NCBI GenBank assembly: GCA_029204225.1
Contig: CM055098.1
Location: forward strand, 52,534,728 to 52,598,727
Length of the DNA stretch: 64,000 nucleotides
Source of the DNA: Diphasiastrum complanatum
Taxonomy: Eukaryota > Streptophyta > Lycopodiopsida > Lycopodiales > Lycopodiaceae
Direction: 5' to 3'
Shown here piece after piece: positions 24,488 to 39,989 of the stretch. Numbering within the stretch: position 1 is the first letter of the stretch; each line of letters begins with the position of its first letter. The notes beneath the pieces were generated by a model that worked only from the letters and a program-made list of their open reading frames with translations, ran no database searches and had not been told where the DNA came from. A program made the position numbers and the translations under genes.

Positions 24488-25211
24488 CCAAAAGTTCAAA
24501 AGTTTAAGGAGCGTGTAGAAAAAGGAGACTGAATGGACGATCAAGGCTCTAAGGTCGGACATTGGTGGAGAGTATATCTCTATCAAGTTTAAGGAGTACT
24601 GCCAAAGCCAAGGCATTGAGCAGCAATTCATCACTCCTTACGGTCCTCAGTCTAATGGCTTAGTCGAGAGGAAGAACTGTACCCTGTTGAATCAGCCAAA
24701 TGTATGCCACGTATGCATCGCTGCCCAAGAGATTCTGGGCCAAAGCTATCTCTATTGCAGCTTACGTCCAGAACAAATGTTTGACTAAGGCCCACTCATG
24801 CAAGACACGTAGATCCTAAAAGACACGAGGAAGAAATTGGACTTCCAAGGTCTCAAGACCATTTTGGTTGGATATACTTCATCTGATGATACATACAAGT
24901 TGTATGATCCTGATACCCAGCAAATCTTGTATAGTCGGGATACAGTCTTTATCGAGGATCAGTTCGTCGACATCAAAGGCAAGGATATTGCTCTAGGAGA
25001 ATCTTCATCACCTGCCATTGACACGACTGTCCGAGCTTCTAGCTTAGGCGTGTCTATTGTCGACCCACTTCGTGACAGCGAATCAGACGAAGACATTGCT
25101 GCTACTCAACAACAAGTCCTAGGAGTGGTTCATCAGTTGAATCCTCTTAGAAGATCAAGTCGAGTGCGCACACAACCAAAAAAGTATACTCCTGGTCTGC
25201 ATGTCTCTTGA
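24488..25211 (+). pseudogene. copia integrase remainder, C2
   Basis: Reading resumes as KFKSLRSV, a stop at 24517, then TIKALRSDIGGEYISIKFKE with the second catalytic Asp and a PYGPQSNGLVERKN block with the catalytic Glu (about 24635-24675). A damaged middle part follows (24690-24830). The open frame 24837-25211 holds the C-terminal LVGYTSSDDTYKLYDPDTQQ and YSRDTVFIEDQF, then the hinge RRSSRVRTQPKKY. It is the continuation of the integrase broken at 23560. Confidence 0.85.
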
Positions 25212-25226
25212 TACAAGAACCGATGA

Positions 25227-26665
25227 TAGTCGAAGAGGCACTCAACCAACCAGATTCTGATCTCTGGAGAGAAGCTATGGACAGAGAGTATTCCTCTCTA
25301 ATCAAGAACTAGACGTGGTCATTAGTCAAAGCTCCTATTGGCTGCAATATCATTGATTGCAAATGGATCTTCAAGATCAAATACAATGCCAATGGAGCAA
25401 TTGATCGAAGGAAGGCAAGACTGGTGGCACGAGGATTCACTCAAACCCCGAACGTCGACTACAATGAGACTTTCAGTCCAGTTGTCAACCATTCATCGAT
25501 CCAAATGCTCGTCTTATGTTGCAGCTGTTGACCTTGACGTACATCAACTTGATGTGCAAACAACCTAGCTGAATGGAGTTATACAAGAAGATATCTACAA
25601 GATCTAGTCCAAAAGATACGTTTTGGAAGGTATGAAGAATCATGTCTGTAAACTCCACAAAGCACTTTACGGCTTGAAACAGTCTGCTAGAGCTTGGTTT
25701 TAGAGGATCAACACATTCCTCATCGAACAAGGATTCAAACCAAGCACTGCTGATTGCAACATCTATTCCAAGTCAGTGTAACAATCCTTCATTATCATCA
25801 TCTTATACGTGGATGATATGTTGCTCTTCAGCAACAATACCAATTTGGTCAAGGATTCCAAGCAGATGCTATTTTCAAAGTTTGACATGACTGATCTGGA
25901 CGAAGCCCACTTCTGTTTGGGCATTCAAATCCACAGAGACAAGGCAAAACGACTGATTTACATCACTCAACAAAGGTATTCTCACAATGTTCTTAACAAA
26001 TACAATCTAATGAATTGTAAATTAGCTCACTCACCAGTGGATCCAGGCCTGCATTTGTCAAAGGACTGATGTCCCTAGACCAACAGGAAGAGGAGAACAA
26101 ATATCTCTTTTGCAATAAGCTCACTCAGTCAATATATGGCTAATCCTAGCATTACCCATTGGAAGGCTCTCATAAGAGTCATGAGGTATATTCGAGCTAC
26201 CCTGGACTAGTGCATCTACTATGGAGATGTCAACAACAACAATCTTCATCAGCTCAGTGGATATTTTGATGCAAGCTGGGGAGGAGATGTAGACAATCGT
26301 AAGTCCACATCTGGATTTACATTGTTCTTCAATGACGGTCCTATCTCATGGAACAGTCGTAAGAAAACCTCTATCGCACTTTCTTCTACATAAGTAGAAT
26401 GCATTGCTGCTTCTCAATCTATTAAGGAAGCATTTTGGTTGAGAAATTTACTGTCAGACATTAATATGTATTGGTACAACCCTACAATTTTATACTGTGA
26501 TAATCAGAGTGCTATTGCCTTATCGACCAACCCTAGATTTCACTCTAGGAGTAAGCACATTGAAAGCAGATATCACTACATCAGGGGCAAGGTTTTCAAC
26601 AATGAGGTGGGCTTAACGTATTGTAGAACGCAGGACATGGTTGCTAATATATTCAAAAAGCATTA
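25227..26665 (+). pseudogene. copia reverse transcriptase and RNase H, C2
   Basis: RT blocks: DLWREAMDREYSSLI, IDCKWIFKIKYNANGAIDRR, KARLVARGFTQTPNVDYNET, LYGLKQSARAW and the catalytic IIIILYVDDMLLFS (about 25794-25836), with YVDD intact. MTDLDEAHFCLGIQIHRDKA follows. RNase H: YFDASWGGDVDNRKSTSGFT (about 26253-26312), PISWNSRKKTSIALSST, YCDNQSAIALSTNPRFHSRS then KHIESRYHYIRG (about 26493-26590). Stops at about 25309, 25566 and 26392 and several shifts make it non-functional, although the catalytic residues persist. Confidence 0.9.
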
Positions 26666-26735
26666 AGTGTTAGTGCACACAACAAATTTTGTGCATTGCT
26701 CAATCTTAAGATCAAGGCATTCAAGGATCCAAATT

Positions 26736-27135
26736 GGGGGGGGGGGGGTTGGATTTATCTCCTCTACTCTCCTAAATCCCATTTAAATCTGCCTCCATTC
26801 ATGCTGCATTTTTACTCATGTTGTTGCACAGTCTGCATATTTACATGTAATTTGTGACAGACGAAAATGACGACACTGCCTTACAAAATGCCAAAGGTGC
26901 CCTAGGAAAAGCGAAGGCACCTTGTAAATCAGATCCTAAGGCATTTCGTCAGAGTGACGCATTTTTCACATCTTCACCAACGTTCATTTCAGCGAAGGCT
27001 GACATCACGGCCTCTTCATGCTCATCCCATACAACTGTGCTAACGGATTTGACAACAACAACATCCACCCATGATCTCCTATAGACAGCACATCCACTTT
27101 GTACTTTTTTTCATCAACACACCTGTAACATTGTG
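26736..27135 (+). repeat. polypurine tract and truncated 3' LTR of C2
   Basis: A run of 13 G (26736-26748) stands where the polypurine tract meets the LTR. The LTR then reads ttggatttatctcctctact and matches the solo LTR start. The expected TGTT start is blurred by the G-run. The match ends near 27135 after the TATA-like region, about 390 bp into the LTR, so roughly two thirds is missing. Confidence 0.85.
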
Positions 27136-27948
<813 letters not shown>

Positions 27949-28289
27949 ATTTACATAGTGTACTGGTACTCAGGAAATGCAACAAACCCGAATGATTCGT
28001 GTTATGATGTCACGAATAATAATGAGTCGAGTTCTGGTGAGTTGAAGTGATATTTAATTCCAACCGAACAAACCTTGTAGTATAATATTTAGAGAAAATT
28101 GTCAATGGTATGAGTCTCCCAAAGAAACATCTAGTGGAACAAGTTTAATTAGAGTAACTCTAACTAACACAACACCCAAGGAACTTTGATAATGAAATAT
28201 GAAGTGTTAGTACATGAAAAATGGCATTCTTAGAGACAAAGTTGGGAACATAGTGAATATAAGCCAGTTTATGAGATAGTTAAAGTAAT

Positions 28290-29990
<1,701 letters not shown>

Positions 29991-30009
29991 GCGTCACTAA
30001 TTCTTACAT

Positions 30010-31600
30010 CAATTTTACATATCAAGATGGAAAACCAACATAGAATCATAATGAATTAATTCCTCCATGCTTCCACCATTGATATCTCTAAAAAATAACA
30101 GCAAACAACCAATAAATGTGAGTGATAACCATTTGCTTGCATGCTTCCTCCATATTTGTCCTTTCTTGAAATGTTTCCTCCATGAATGAGCCTCAATCTC
30201 CATTTTGCCATAAGATATCCTCAGTACTTGAGAACTTGTCCATGAATGAGTGACATAATTAGCCTCCCTTAGCTTCATTTCCATCAGCAAAACCATCCAA
30301 GAACACTAGTCCATCCTCAAACCCAAATAATGAAGAACAATGTGACTTGTTTCATCATATCTTGACAATTTGAACACATTCACATGAAATTGCTCAACCA
30401 TGACATAGAATAAGTAAAGTACGTTTGAAAAACACTTCCTTGCTACTCCTTTGACCTTACTAGAGTCTTCAAGTACCTGCAAAAATAGGTCCAAAGTGCC
30501 TTATCCATTTGACTCCTCTTCGATGCTCTTGACTAGCTTTGAATTGTCACTTTCCCTTTTGTGTTGATGAAGCTCATCAAGATCAACCACTTGATCTTCC
30601 TCTTGAACATCAAAACCATTGGCCAAGACTTCTTTTCCCGATCCATTATTGACATTCATTACATGAAGACAACCATCCATTTTCATACCATCATCCACAC
30701 AAGAAGATGTACCAAAACATGTGAGAAAAGCAAAGTAAAGTTTGTACCTTCAACTTGCTTAACCTTCTCATCATATGTAAGCCTACATGGCCTTTTGCCT
30801 TTGCCTTGAGTATCTTCTTAGAACTTGACTTGGAGAGGCATCTCCACCATCACCATCCAAATAAACATCTTCATTATTGATCAACATCAAACTTATCCAC
30901 ATATTCCAAGTCATCAATGCAAGTCATGTATATTTTTCCTCCATGATTATTCAAAGCACTAGTAAAATAAACATCCAAATGTACTATATGAAAAGGTATC
31001 TTAGATCTTGAGCTAGATCTAGAATAAGACAACCTACGTGACTTTGACATTGAACAAAGCTCACCAACTTGCTTCTTTGTCTTCAAATCATCATGGTTAG
31101 AAACAACATATCCATCAAGTTTGTAGAGCTCACCTTGTCTCTTGCCCTTGGCAATCAAGACTTCATTCCTTTTGATCAAGCAAGAATCACCAAAAAAATT
31201 CACTTTAAGCCTTTTTTCAGCCATTTGACACACACTAACAACATTCTTAGTAATGGAAGGTATGAAAAAAAACATTCTTCAATCTTACATTCCTATTTGT
31301 AGATGAGAGAAAAATAGAAATAATACCAATGCTCTTGATAACAACTTTACCTCCAATGACCATGTTGATGACCTTCTGCTCTCCTTCTCCATCATTGGTT
31401 AGCAAAGAAGACATTACAAAGAATCAATTGCATTTTGTTCATTATCACCATCCTCATCAAAAGTGAAATTGCCTTGCTTCTCTCTTTGATTTCTTTTCTA
31501 TTCGTGTGGGCGAATCTACTTTTGCGTGTGATCGTTTCTTTGATCTTGCTTGGGTGTGTTGAGTCCTACCTCTCCACAAGATAACAATCCCCCTTGCTCT
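30010..31600 (-). pseudogene. copia remnant K: gag/protease linker, pre-integrase, integrase start
   Basis: The clear part is the minus-strand frame 31275-30874: FIPSITKNVVSVCQMAEKRL, VNFFGDSCLIKRNEVLIAKG, a pre-integrase region, and IVHLDVYFTS where IN normally begins (HSD replaced by HLD). Upstream on the minus strand (31490-31290), INMVIGGKVVIKSIGIISI and STNRNVRLKN belong to the protease-linker. Downstream (30860-30015) the core is missing and replaced by unrecognised frames, including one ending in RDINGGSMEELIH. Not functional. Element M shows the same loss of the integrase core, on the other strand. Confidence 0.65.
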
Positions 31601-33960
31601 TTCCATTGTTCTCTACACCGTTGTGTGAGCTCTATGAGAAGGTACTTGTGAGAAGGCTTGTCCCTAGTCACTAGTTACTAATCTTTAAAAGGCATTTTTA
31701 TAAACTTCCTTGATTACACACATATACAACATTATATTCATATCTTTGTAACTACTCATGCACATGCAGACATATGTTGTCACTTAGAAACGTTGAGCAC
31801 TCTATTCACTTTTCTTAGCATTTAATGAACACTTCTAATGTGCAAAATGATCCTTTTGAATATTTTTAACAATATGTATCCATTTTATTGTGGCTCCTTG
31901 GACATTTGTATATTCTTCACCTAATCAATATAGGAGATTTTACATTTATGATTCTAGTTACATTACCATATTTGTGTATGAAATTTCAAGATGTTTTATT
32001 TTACTAATCTTTACATGAATTTTCAATCAGAAAGTCTAAAAATATCAAATCAAATATTTATTTGCATTTCAATTATAATAATGAAGCTCATAAGCCTACT
32101 TGAACATAGATAATCTAGTCAGGTTTTACATGTGAAATTTGAAGGTCTTTTTATCAAACCTTTTAAAAGTGAACACTTGCAAGCATTATAGAATGGTATT
32201 TTTTCATTCTATGATGATAAAGAATATGATTAAGTACATGATCATCCAACTAGCATGATCACCTCCTAAATAATCAATAGTTGATGATTTTCTTAATCAT
32301 CATTTCATAACCATCTACTTAGCCTATTTTCATATCTACAAAAAAGCATGTCATGCAAATTATTCATGATTTTTGGCTTTCTAGGTCCATATCAAGCTTT
32401 TTAAGTAAATGCTCTAGAAGTATGAAATCGGCATCTCACATATGTACTTACATGATTTGGGACATATAATTGAGTACATCATCATATATAGTCATATGAA
32501 TACGACATAATGACTATTTATTGACATCTAATGAAAATGTTGAAAATAAGTAAACTAAAATTATAAATGGAAAAAGCCATAATAAATTAAACCTTATGTA
32601 GTAAAGAAAAGTCATCAATTTACACGATTCGTCTTAACACCCCTCATCTATGGATTCAATTTTTCTTGAAATAATTTTTTTGCGTAACGTGCAACGACTT
32701 TGTGAAGCTTTTATAGGTAGGAATAATATTCTGTTAAAATTTTAACCTAATTTCTACATGAAAACTTTTAATATGATCTTATATCATCCATGGTAGAAGC
32801 TCTTCTACATCCTTGAGTTCTCAAACTCTAATCTCAATTACGGACAAAACAAAAATACATGGGAACCTCTTGCTCTATTCTTGGCATGGCTTATAGATGG
32901 ATCTATAATATAAAGTTGTGCATAATGAAGCTAGTTCCATTGGATATTGTCATAAAAAAAAAAAGTCCAACTTTAGGACTCAAATAAAAATATGCACAAT
33001 ATACTATATGTTAATCATGTTTGTTCTTGGAAGTTTCATTTTCTTATAATCAAATCTTATTTAGTGAGAATTTTGAGATACATGAAACTTAAAAAAATTA
33101 TTATTTTAGTAACCATTTATGTGTTTCTACAACTTCTTTCGCCTAAGATTTTGACACCAAGTATGGGTCACATAGTTTGTTCCATAGCAATAATTAAAAT
33201 TATTATTTTACATTGTTTCTTGAAATATTCCTATAAGTGCGATTATTATCAAAGATTACAAAGCACATAGCACAAAACTTGTACATTATAATTTGCTACA
33301 ACCATTAATCTCCACTAAGAATGACACTAATGAATAATAAGCTAAAATAGAATTGCATCCCCATCTTGATCAAATCTATGTAGGTGATAAATAAAATATG
33401 TTTTAACAACTTATTGCCATTATATTTGATAAAATAAAAAATGGCAATAATTATTTAATATGTTCATTAGTCTAGTCACAACGTAGAAAAGTGATGTACA
33501 CTAGGCTAGGTGCCTTCGAAGCTTTTTTTTTTTTTTTTGCAAAGTGGGGTTTTGATATAGCATTAATGAATAATGACTGAAAGTATTTATTTATTTATAG
33601 TGCGTCTTGTTGAGTGACATTGTTATCTCTTTATTGGACCTATGTAGTATGGACAATAATTGACTAAATACAGATCAATAGTGCAAAATAAAAGAAAATG
33701 TTGTTGATTCTTGACCAACATAAATAAAAATACATAAAACTAACCATATGTAATTATTATGAAAATTTTATTCATAGAAACAATATGTGTTATTTGATGA
33801 CATATTTTTCGTTCTCCATATACACGTTTGGCTAATAAATTCCCAATTGCAATGTGAATAATTGACATGTTTTAGACATCATCTATTAATGAAACATGAT
33901 GAATGTTTCCAAATATTTTGGAATCCACATATTTTTGAAATGCCCAAAAGTCTAGGTCTC
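31601..33960. other. AT-rich gene desert
   Basis: About 2.3 kb with no recognised coding family, repeat array or LTR. A T-run lies at about 33523-33538. Short frames are frequent but AT-driven. Confidence 0.45.
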
Positions 33961-34304
33961 TTTGATCCCCAATCCCTTGGAAAATGATTCGAACAATTCC
34001 ATGACCGCTCCACTATTTTTTATTATTCTTTTTAGATCAATTAACAAGATCAAGTTGACGTGGCACCAGACATCATCAGGGTCGCTCATGCTATTCCATC
34101 TCCGAAGCAGTTTGACGCCACGGTGCCTGAAGGATTCGAAGGAGAAGATGTTTTTGAAAAAGAAGAACCGGCCAGAGACCATAGCCAAACCAGCACAATC
34201 CCCACATGTAAAGTCCTACACACATGAGACAAGTCTAAGCATACCAATCAAAGCAACAACACAAGGGAACGGGTGGTGGATAGACCAACCCAACCAAACC
34301 TAGA

Positions 34305-34693
34305 TCATACGGATCTAGCCCCCAAGCTATGGATCAATCACAGTCATGGAAAGAGAAATCACACTAGTAGCATGTGGCTACCAATCACAAAATCAGGCAT
34401 ACACTAGTGAGAGGTCAATAGGTATACTTATACCCTCCAAGGCCCATGCACCACTAGTAGTGCACTGCGACACCTCATTGGACACCTTTGTGACCTATTT
34501 GGGCCATGTCATCCAGTTCCCTAATGACTCACTGATAGACCCATACCAATTCCACCACCATGTGTTTAGGCCTACAACCATTAATTATGACCATGTACTC
34601 ATAAGAGCCCCAATTTCCTTATAGTCACAATTAGCTTACGGGTTGTTGGTCTACCAGTTCCTACGCTACTTGAGACTAGTCATGGGCATGACA
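34305..34693 (-). repeat. 3' LTR of chromovirus F
   Basis: On the minus strand it starts TGTCATGCCCATGAC directly after the polypurine tract AAGGGGGGAAGAA (34694-34706). It matches 39588-39969 almost throughout, for example cactgatagacccataccaa and caccatgtgtttaggcctac. Its other end is not fixed; similarity between copies begins at tctagccc near 34313. Confidence 0.8.
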
Positions 34694-35636
34694 TTCTTCC
34701 CCCCTTATTCAAGTTCTATCCTCAGAATTTAAAACTGGAAAAGCTCCTCCTTAAGCTTCCTTCATGTTCCCAAGAATCATCATCGTCTGTACATCCCTTC
34801 CATCAAACAAGATGCTCGGTAACTATATGATTTCTCAATTGTTTAGTTCTTGTATACAAGATCTTTTCGGGTTCAAGTTGAGATACACCCGATGATTCAT
34901 CCAATAGGTCCAATTGATCTCTAGATCCAAGATGCTCTCCTTCACATAGACTCTTCTTAAGTCGACTTACATGAAATATCGGATGCACTTGAGATCCTTC
35001 TGGAAGTTCCAATCGGTAAGCTAAGGAGTTAATTTTTTTTCAAGAACCTATACGGTCCTCTATATCTAAGGAAAAGTTTATAATACTTTTTGGTACGCAT
35101 ATTACACTCAAAAACTTCGAGATTCTCAAATATACCCAATCCCCCACTTGGAAGTCTCTCGGTGATCTTTTCATATTTGCATAATGTCGGTCCCTATCCT
35201 AGGCACACAGGACATTTTCATGTGCAATCCGTAGCATTTTCTGCATGTCATGTAGGAGATCCACTACCTTTTGAAACTTGATCGTCCGAGTCTCTACCCC
35301 AATGGGTGACCTAGGCTCAAAACCGTACATAAGCATAAACGGGCTATAACCGGTAGACGAATGCTTACTACTGTTATAGACAAACTCGATCAATGGAAGA
35401 TACTTTTTCCAATCAGACTTCCGTTGAGAAACATATGCCCGAAGCATTTGTTCTATCGTCTGATTTGTTCTTTCCGTCTGTCCATCTGTCTCAGGATGGT
35501 CATAAGAACCTAAGCTTAGAGTCGTCTCTAACACGGCCGACCAAAAGTGACCGGTGAACTTCGGATCGCAATCGCTCACAATATCACTTGGTAATCCATA
35601 AAGTCTAAACAAATGCTCTTACAAATATCTGAGCTA
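34694..35636 (-). pseudogene. gypsy integrase and chromodomain, F
   Basis: The frame 35612-35199 is a well kept integrase core part: LFRLYGLPSDIVSDCDPKFT with the second catalytic Asp, SYDHPETDGQTERTNQTIEQ with the catalytic Glu, and a GYSPFMLMYGFEPRSPI block. The frame 35012-34803 continues with VHPIFHVSRLKKSL. A chromodomain follows as EHLV-stop-WKGCTDDDDSWEHE (about 34810-34755). The N-terminal zinc finger and first Asp are absent because copia protease sequence joins it at about 35637. One base shift near 35612 separates the joint from the main frame. Confidence 0.9.
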
Positions 35637-36212
35637 AATCAGAAAGCAGGTCCTGCTGTAGTGTAGGCAAAAACAGAATGTCTTTGAGCTGTCTGCCTCT
35701 GCCATTCGTGTTGAGCCAGAGTGAACCAATACCGTTCACTTGATGTTTGGATCCATCTCCAAGAACAATAAATCTTGAAGGATCTGCACTTCTGAAATCA
35801 AACATAATTTGTCTTGATGTCACAAAATGTGAGGTGGTTCTTGAATCTAGGATCACCTCATGTGTGTCAGATGTTGACGTTGCACACATGTCTTCACAAA
35901 TGTAGGCGGTCGAACAATTTTTGTTCGATCTCTCTTCGCCCATTTTTGAGCTCTCAGGCTCCTCGACATATGATGAACTGTTGTTGTTCTCCTGTCTGTT
36001 TTGTGCTAATTTGTTCCTTGGGTTCAGGCGACAATCCAAGGCTGCATGGCCCTTCTTGTGGTAGTGGATACATTCAATTTTTGGATTGAGCCAGCATGTA
36101 TCAACTATGTGCCCATCTCTTCTGCATCCCACGCAAGTGTTCTTCTCTCCACCTTGCTGTTTCGACCTCCCTTTGCTCTTCCAGTCGCCTTTGCGATCAT
36201 GTCTTTGATTTG

Positions 36213-36596
36213 TGTCAACAATCAGAAATGCAACATCAAGCATTCACCATAAGCAATCACCAAGTAGGGAGACGGAAGAAGAACACGCAATATCACTCTA
36301 TCACACACACACACCCACTGAATGTAAAATGTACATATAAACCCTGAACCCTGATAGAGAGAGGGAGAACCTAGGAGTAGACTACTAGATGGAAGAAGAA
36401 CACACAATATCACTCTATCACACACACACACCCACTGAATGTAAAATGTACATATAAACCCTGATCCCTGATAGAGAGGGAGAACCTAGGAGTAGACTAC
36501 TAGACTAGCCTACGACTAGTTACAGCTAGTAATAAAGTACATTGTAGACAATAACTAGGAAGTGTAACAATGAAGTTTATCATTGTCATTCTAACA
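36213..36596. mobile_element. solo LTR inside copia H gag, with TSD
   Basis: This 384-bp insert starts TGTCAACAATC and ends ATTCTAACA, flanked by perfect 5-bp duplications ATTTG at 36208-36212 and 36597-36601. It splits the gag coding sequence between the capsid part and the zinc knuckle. It has no coding content and contains a 117-bp tandem duplication, so the ancestral LTR was about 267 bp. TG...CA ends and a 5-bp TSD identify an LTR. Family and orientation are not determined. Confidence 0.9.
36274..36507. repeat. 117-bp tandem duplication within the solo LTR
   Basis: Two nearly identical units begin ggaagaagaacac at 36274 and 36391 and each contain a short CA run and ctaggagtagactactaga. 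They differ at only a few positions. Confidence 0.93.
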
Positions 36597-37358
36597 ATTT
36601 GACTCCCTCTTAGGCTTGAATGATTTCTTGAATTTTTCTTTGTTGTTGTAGAGGGCATGGTCAGAACCATCCTTGTGATCAAGATGTTCTTTGGCCTCGA
36701 CTTCCTCTCAGATCTCGACAATTGCCTTTTCAAGGGTCATTGTAGGATCTTTCGCGAGCAGGGTTCTGGTTGTCTGAAAAGATCTGGGTAAGGCTCTTAG
36801 TAGGTAAGTGAGCTGCTTCTCAGTTGACACTGCATTCTCTGCTCCAGAGTTATGTAGTGATAGAAATAGATCCTTCATCTTTCTTACAAAAGAAGTGAGG
36901 TCTTTCCCATCCCACTATAGATTTGTCAGCTGATCTTCTAGCATCATCATTTTACTTCTTGATTTCGTTTGAAATCTCATGAGCAGTGTATCCCACATCT
37001 CCTTAGCTTTGGAGAGTGTAGCCAGGTCAAGTGTGAGACTATCTACAATGGATGAAGATAGCAAGGCTACTGCCTTGTCATTTTTCTCCCTCCACTCTCG
37101 TAGCTCTTTGCCTGATGTCGTAGGAATCTCCTCTATGCCATCCACCAGGGGAATAAACCTTCATCCTTGAGTATCAATGATGTCTTAATTTTCCAGGCTA
37201 GAAAGTTAGATCCTGAAGAATCTAGAACTGTACAGATCTTGCTTTGCATGCTGCTGATTGAAGCCATTGCCTCTGAAGTGCGTTCTCTTGTTGATGGTTG
37301 TTTGTTTGAATGCTTGATCTGATAGCTTCTTGCCTACGTCAAACTATGACAAGGTCGA

Positions 37359-37370
37359 CTTTGATATCAC
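37359..37370 (-). promoter_or_regulatory. degenerate copia primer binding site, H
   Basis: The minus strand reads TGATATCAAAGT here, against the standard TGGTATCAGAGC, differing at three positions. It lies between the LTR end (CGCATCA) and the gag start, the expected place. Confidence 0.65.
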
Positions 37371-38249
37371 TGATGCGAAACAATCGCGAAAGCAAACAAT
37401 TTGGATGGATTTTAGATATGATTGTTGGTCACTACCAGCTGTATCACTCCTACAGTCCTCCAGAATGTAGATAGGCACTGTTGATCTATGTTTAAGATTA
37501 ACACAGCATTCAACAAAATTCAAACCAAGGTGCAAAATTAATTGAACAAGTGATCAGACACACGAATAACAATAGACTAATTTGCATTCAAGATCAGACA
37601 TGATAAGACTAATATGTGCACAACGGCTACACAATCATCTATTGATTCTTCTGATTCTTCAAGCACTGCATGCAAATCCACGCAGTGCGTTGGCGTGAGA
37701 GAAATACAGTTCTCCCACGAGTAATGTCTCGCTTACTGGCGGACTTGTGGATCTACATATCCTATGCAGAAGCTTGTCTCGCATGTAGGCGGACTCATAT
37801 TCTGTGATTTCGTCTTCTAAAATAACAAATATAGATCATTCTACACATAGAATTGCAAGCAATCACCAAGATAGTGCACCAATAGATAGTAGAACCCAAG
37901 AGAACCATGTATAAGCATGAAATGAGATAGAGAAGAGAGAAGATAGCTCTCTCCACGAGTTACATTCTTTATAGTAGGTTCAAACCCTATTTGGCCACTT
38001 GGCTTTTCCACCAAAATGCTAACCCTACTAATTTTGGGTCTAGATTCAATGTACCCAACTATTCAAATTTGAATCTACTCAAACTCGCATTCTAACTCTC
38101 CCACACTTTCAAAAAGTGTCTATTCAAATGAAATTTAGACTAATGAACTTTGAAAAAGTCAATCTCTAAGTCCAAAACAAGTTTTGGCCTCAATATGCCA
38201 AGTATGGAAACATAGCAAAATATGATGAAACTAGTTGAATCTTTCACAA
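37371..38249 (-). repeat. 5' LTR of copia H
   Basis: The plus strand starts TGATGCGAAAC next to the primer site and ends about TTTCACA at 38249, giving TG...CA on both strands. No coding is seen within. No second copy of this LTR was found in the window, and target duplications could not be confirmed at the outer end. Confidence 0.6.
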
Positions 38250-38463
38250 TATGCACCCCCCCCTAACCACCTTAACTTTGAGTTTGCATGTTCAGCTTTT
38301 AGTTTTCTAAAAACAAAAGTCTTCTTATTATGCCACGACACCCCCTGCCCCCTTTTCTCTTCCCTCCATTTTTGCCTCCCCTCGGGCCAGCCCAATCGAG
38401 CCACAGCTCGCGGCCATTCTGGACCGAACCAGAGAGAGGTCTCGCGAGGGAGATTGAGGAAAC

Positions 38464-39587
<1,124 letters not shown>

Positions 39588-39969
39588 CTAGCCCAAGCTA
39601 GGGATCAATCACAGTCATGGAAAGAGGAATCACACTAGCAGCATGTAGGTACCAATCACAAAATCAAGCATACACTAGTGAGAGCCCAATAGGTATACTT
39701 ATACCCTCCAAGGCCCACCACTAGTAGTGCACTGTGACACCTCACTGGACACCTCTGTAGCCTATCTGGGCCACGTCATCCAATTCCCTGATGACTCACT
39801 GATAGACCCATACCAACTCCACCACCATGTGTTTAGGCCTACAACCATTAGTTATGACCATGTACTCATAAGGGCCCCAATTCCCTTATAGTCATAATTA
39901 ACTTACGAGTTGTTGGTCTACCAGTCCCTAGCGTGGACACGCTACCCGAGACCAGTCATGGGCATGACA
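39588..39969 (-). repeat. second copy of the chromovirus F LTR
   Basis: Direct repeat of 34305-34693, same orientation, ending ...GTCATGGGCATGACA. No 5-bp duplication was found at the visible ends. It may be the 5' LTR of element F or an independent solo or truncated LTR. Copia sequence begins right after it. Confidence 0.8.
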
Positions 39970-39989
39970 CCACAAGTGCTGCTCCTACT

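Larger units (their letters stand above)
35637..37330 (-). pseudogene. copia gag and protease, H
   Basis: The gag N-part lies at about 37330-36610, with KELREWREKNDKAVALLSSS and AKEMWDTLLMRFQTKSRSKM (frame 37145-36915). After the solo LTR, the frame 36243-35605 holds a knuckle CVGCRRDGHIVDTC, a second damaged one (CIHYHKKGHAALDC), and the protease VILDSRTTSHFVTSR in which Asp-Ser-Gly is Asp-Ser-Arg. It continues LKDILFLPTLQQDLLS, then without frame loss enters gypsy integrase sequence. The element has its own 5' LTR and primer site to the right, but no 3' LTR. Confidence 0.88.

Noticed and set aside
31580..31605. Possible copia polypurine tract and LTR start on the minus strand
   Set aside because: Gag-type coding of element K runs on one side without an element end, and no LTR match was found.
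36290..36450. Possible CRISPR-like or regularly spaced repeat
   Set aside because: Only two long units, explained by a 117-bp tandem duplication inside a solo LTR; the organism is a plant.
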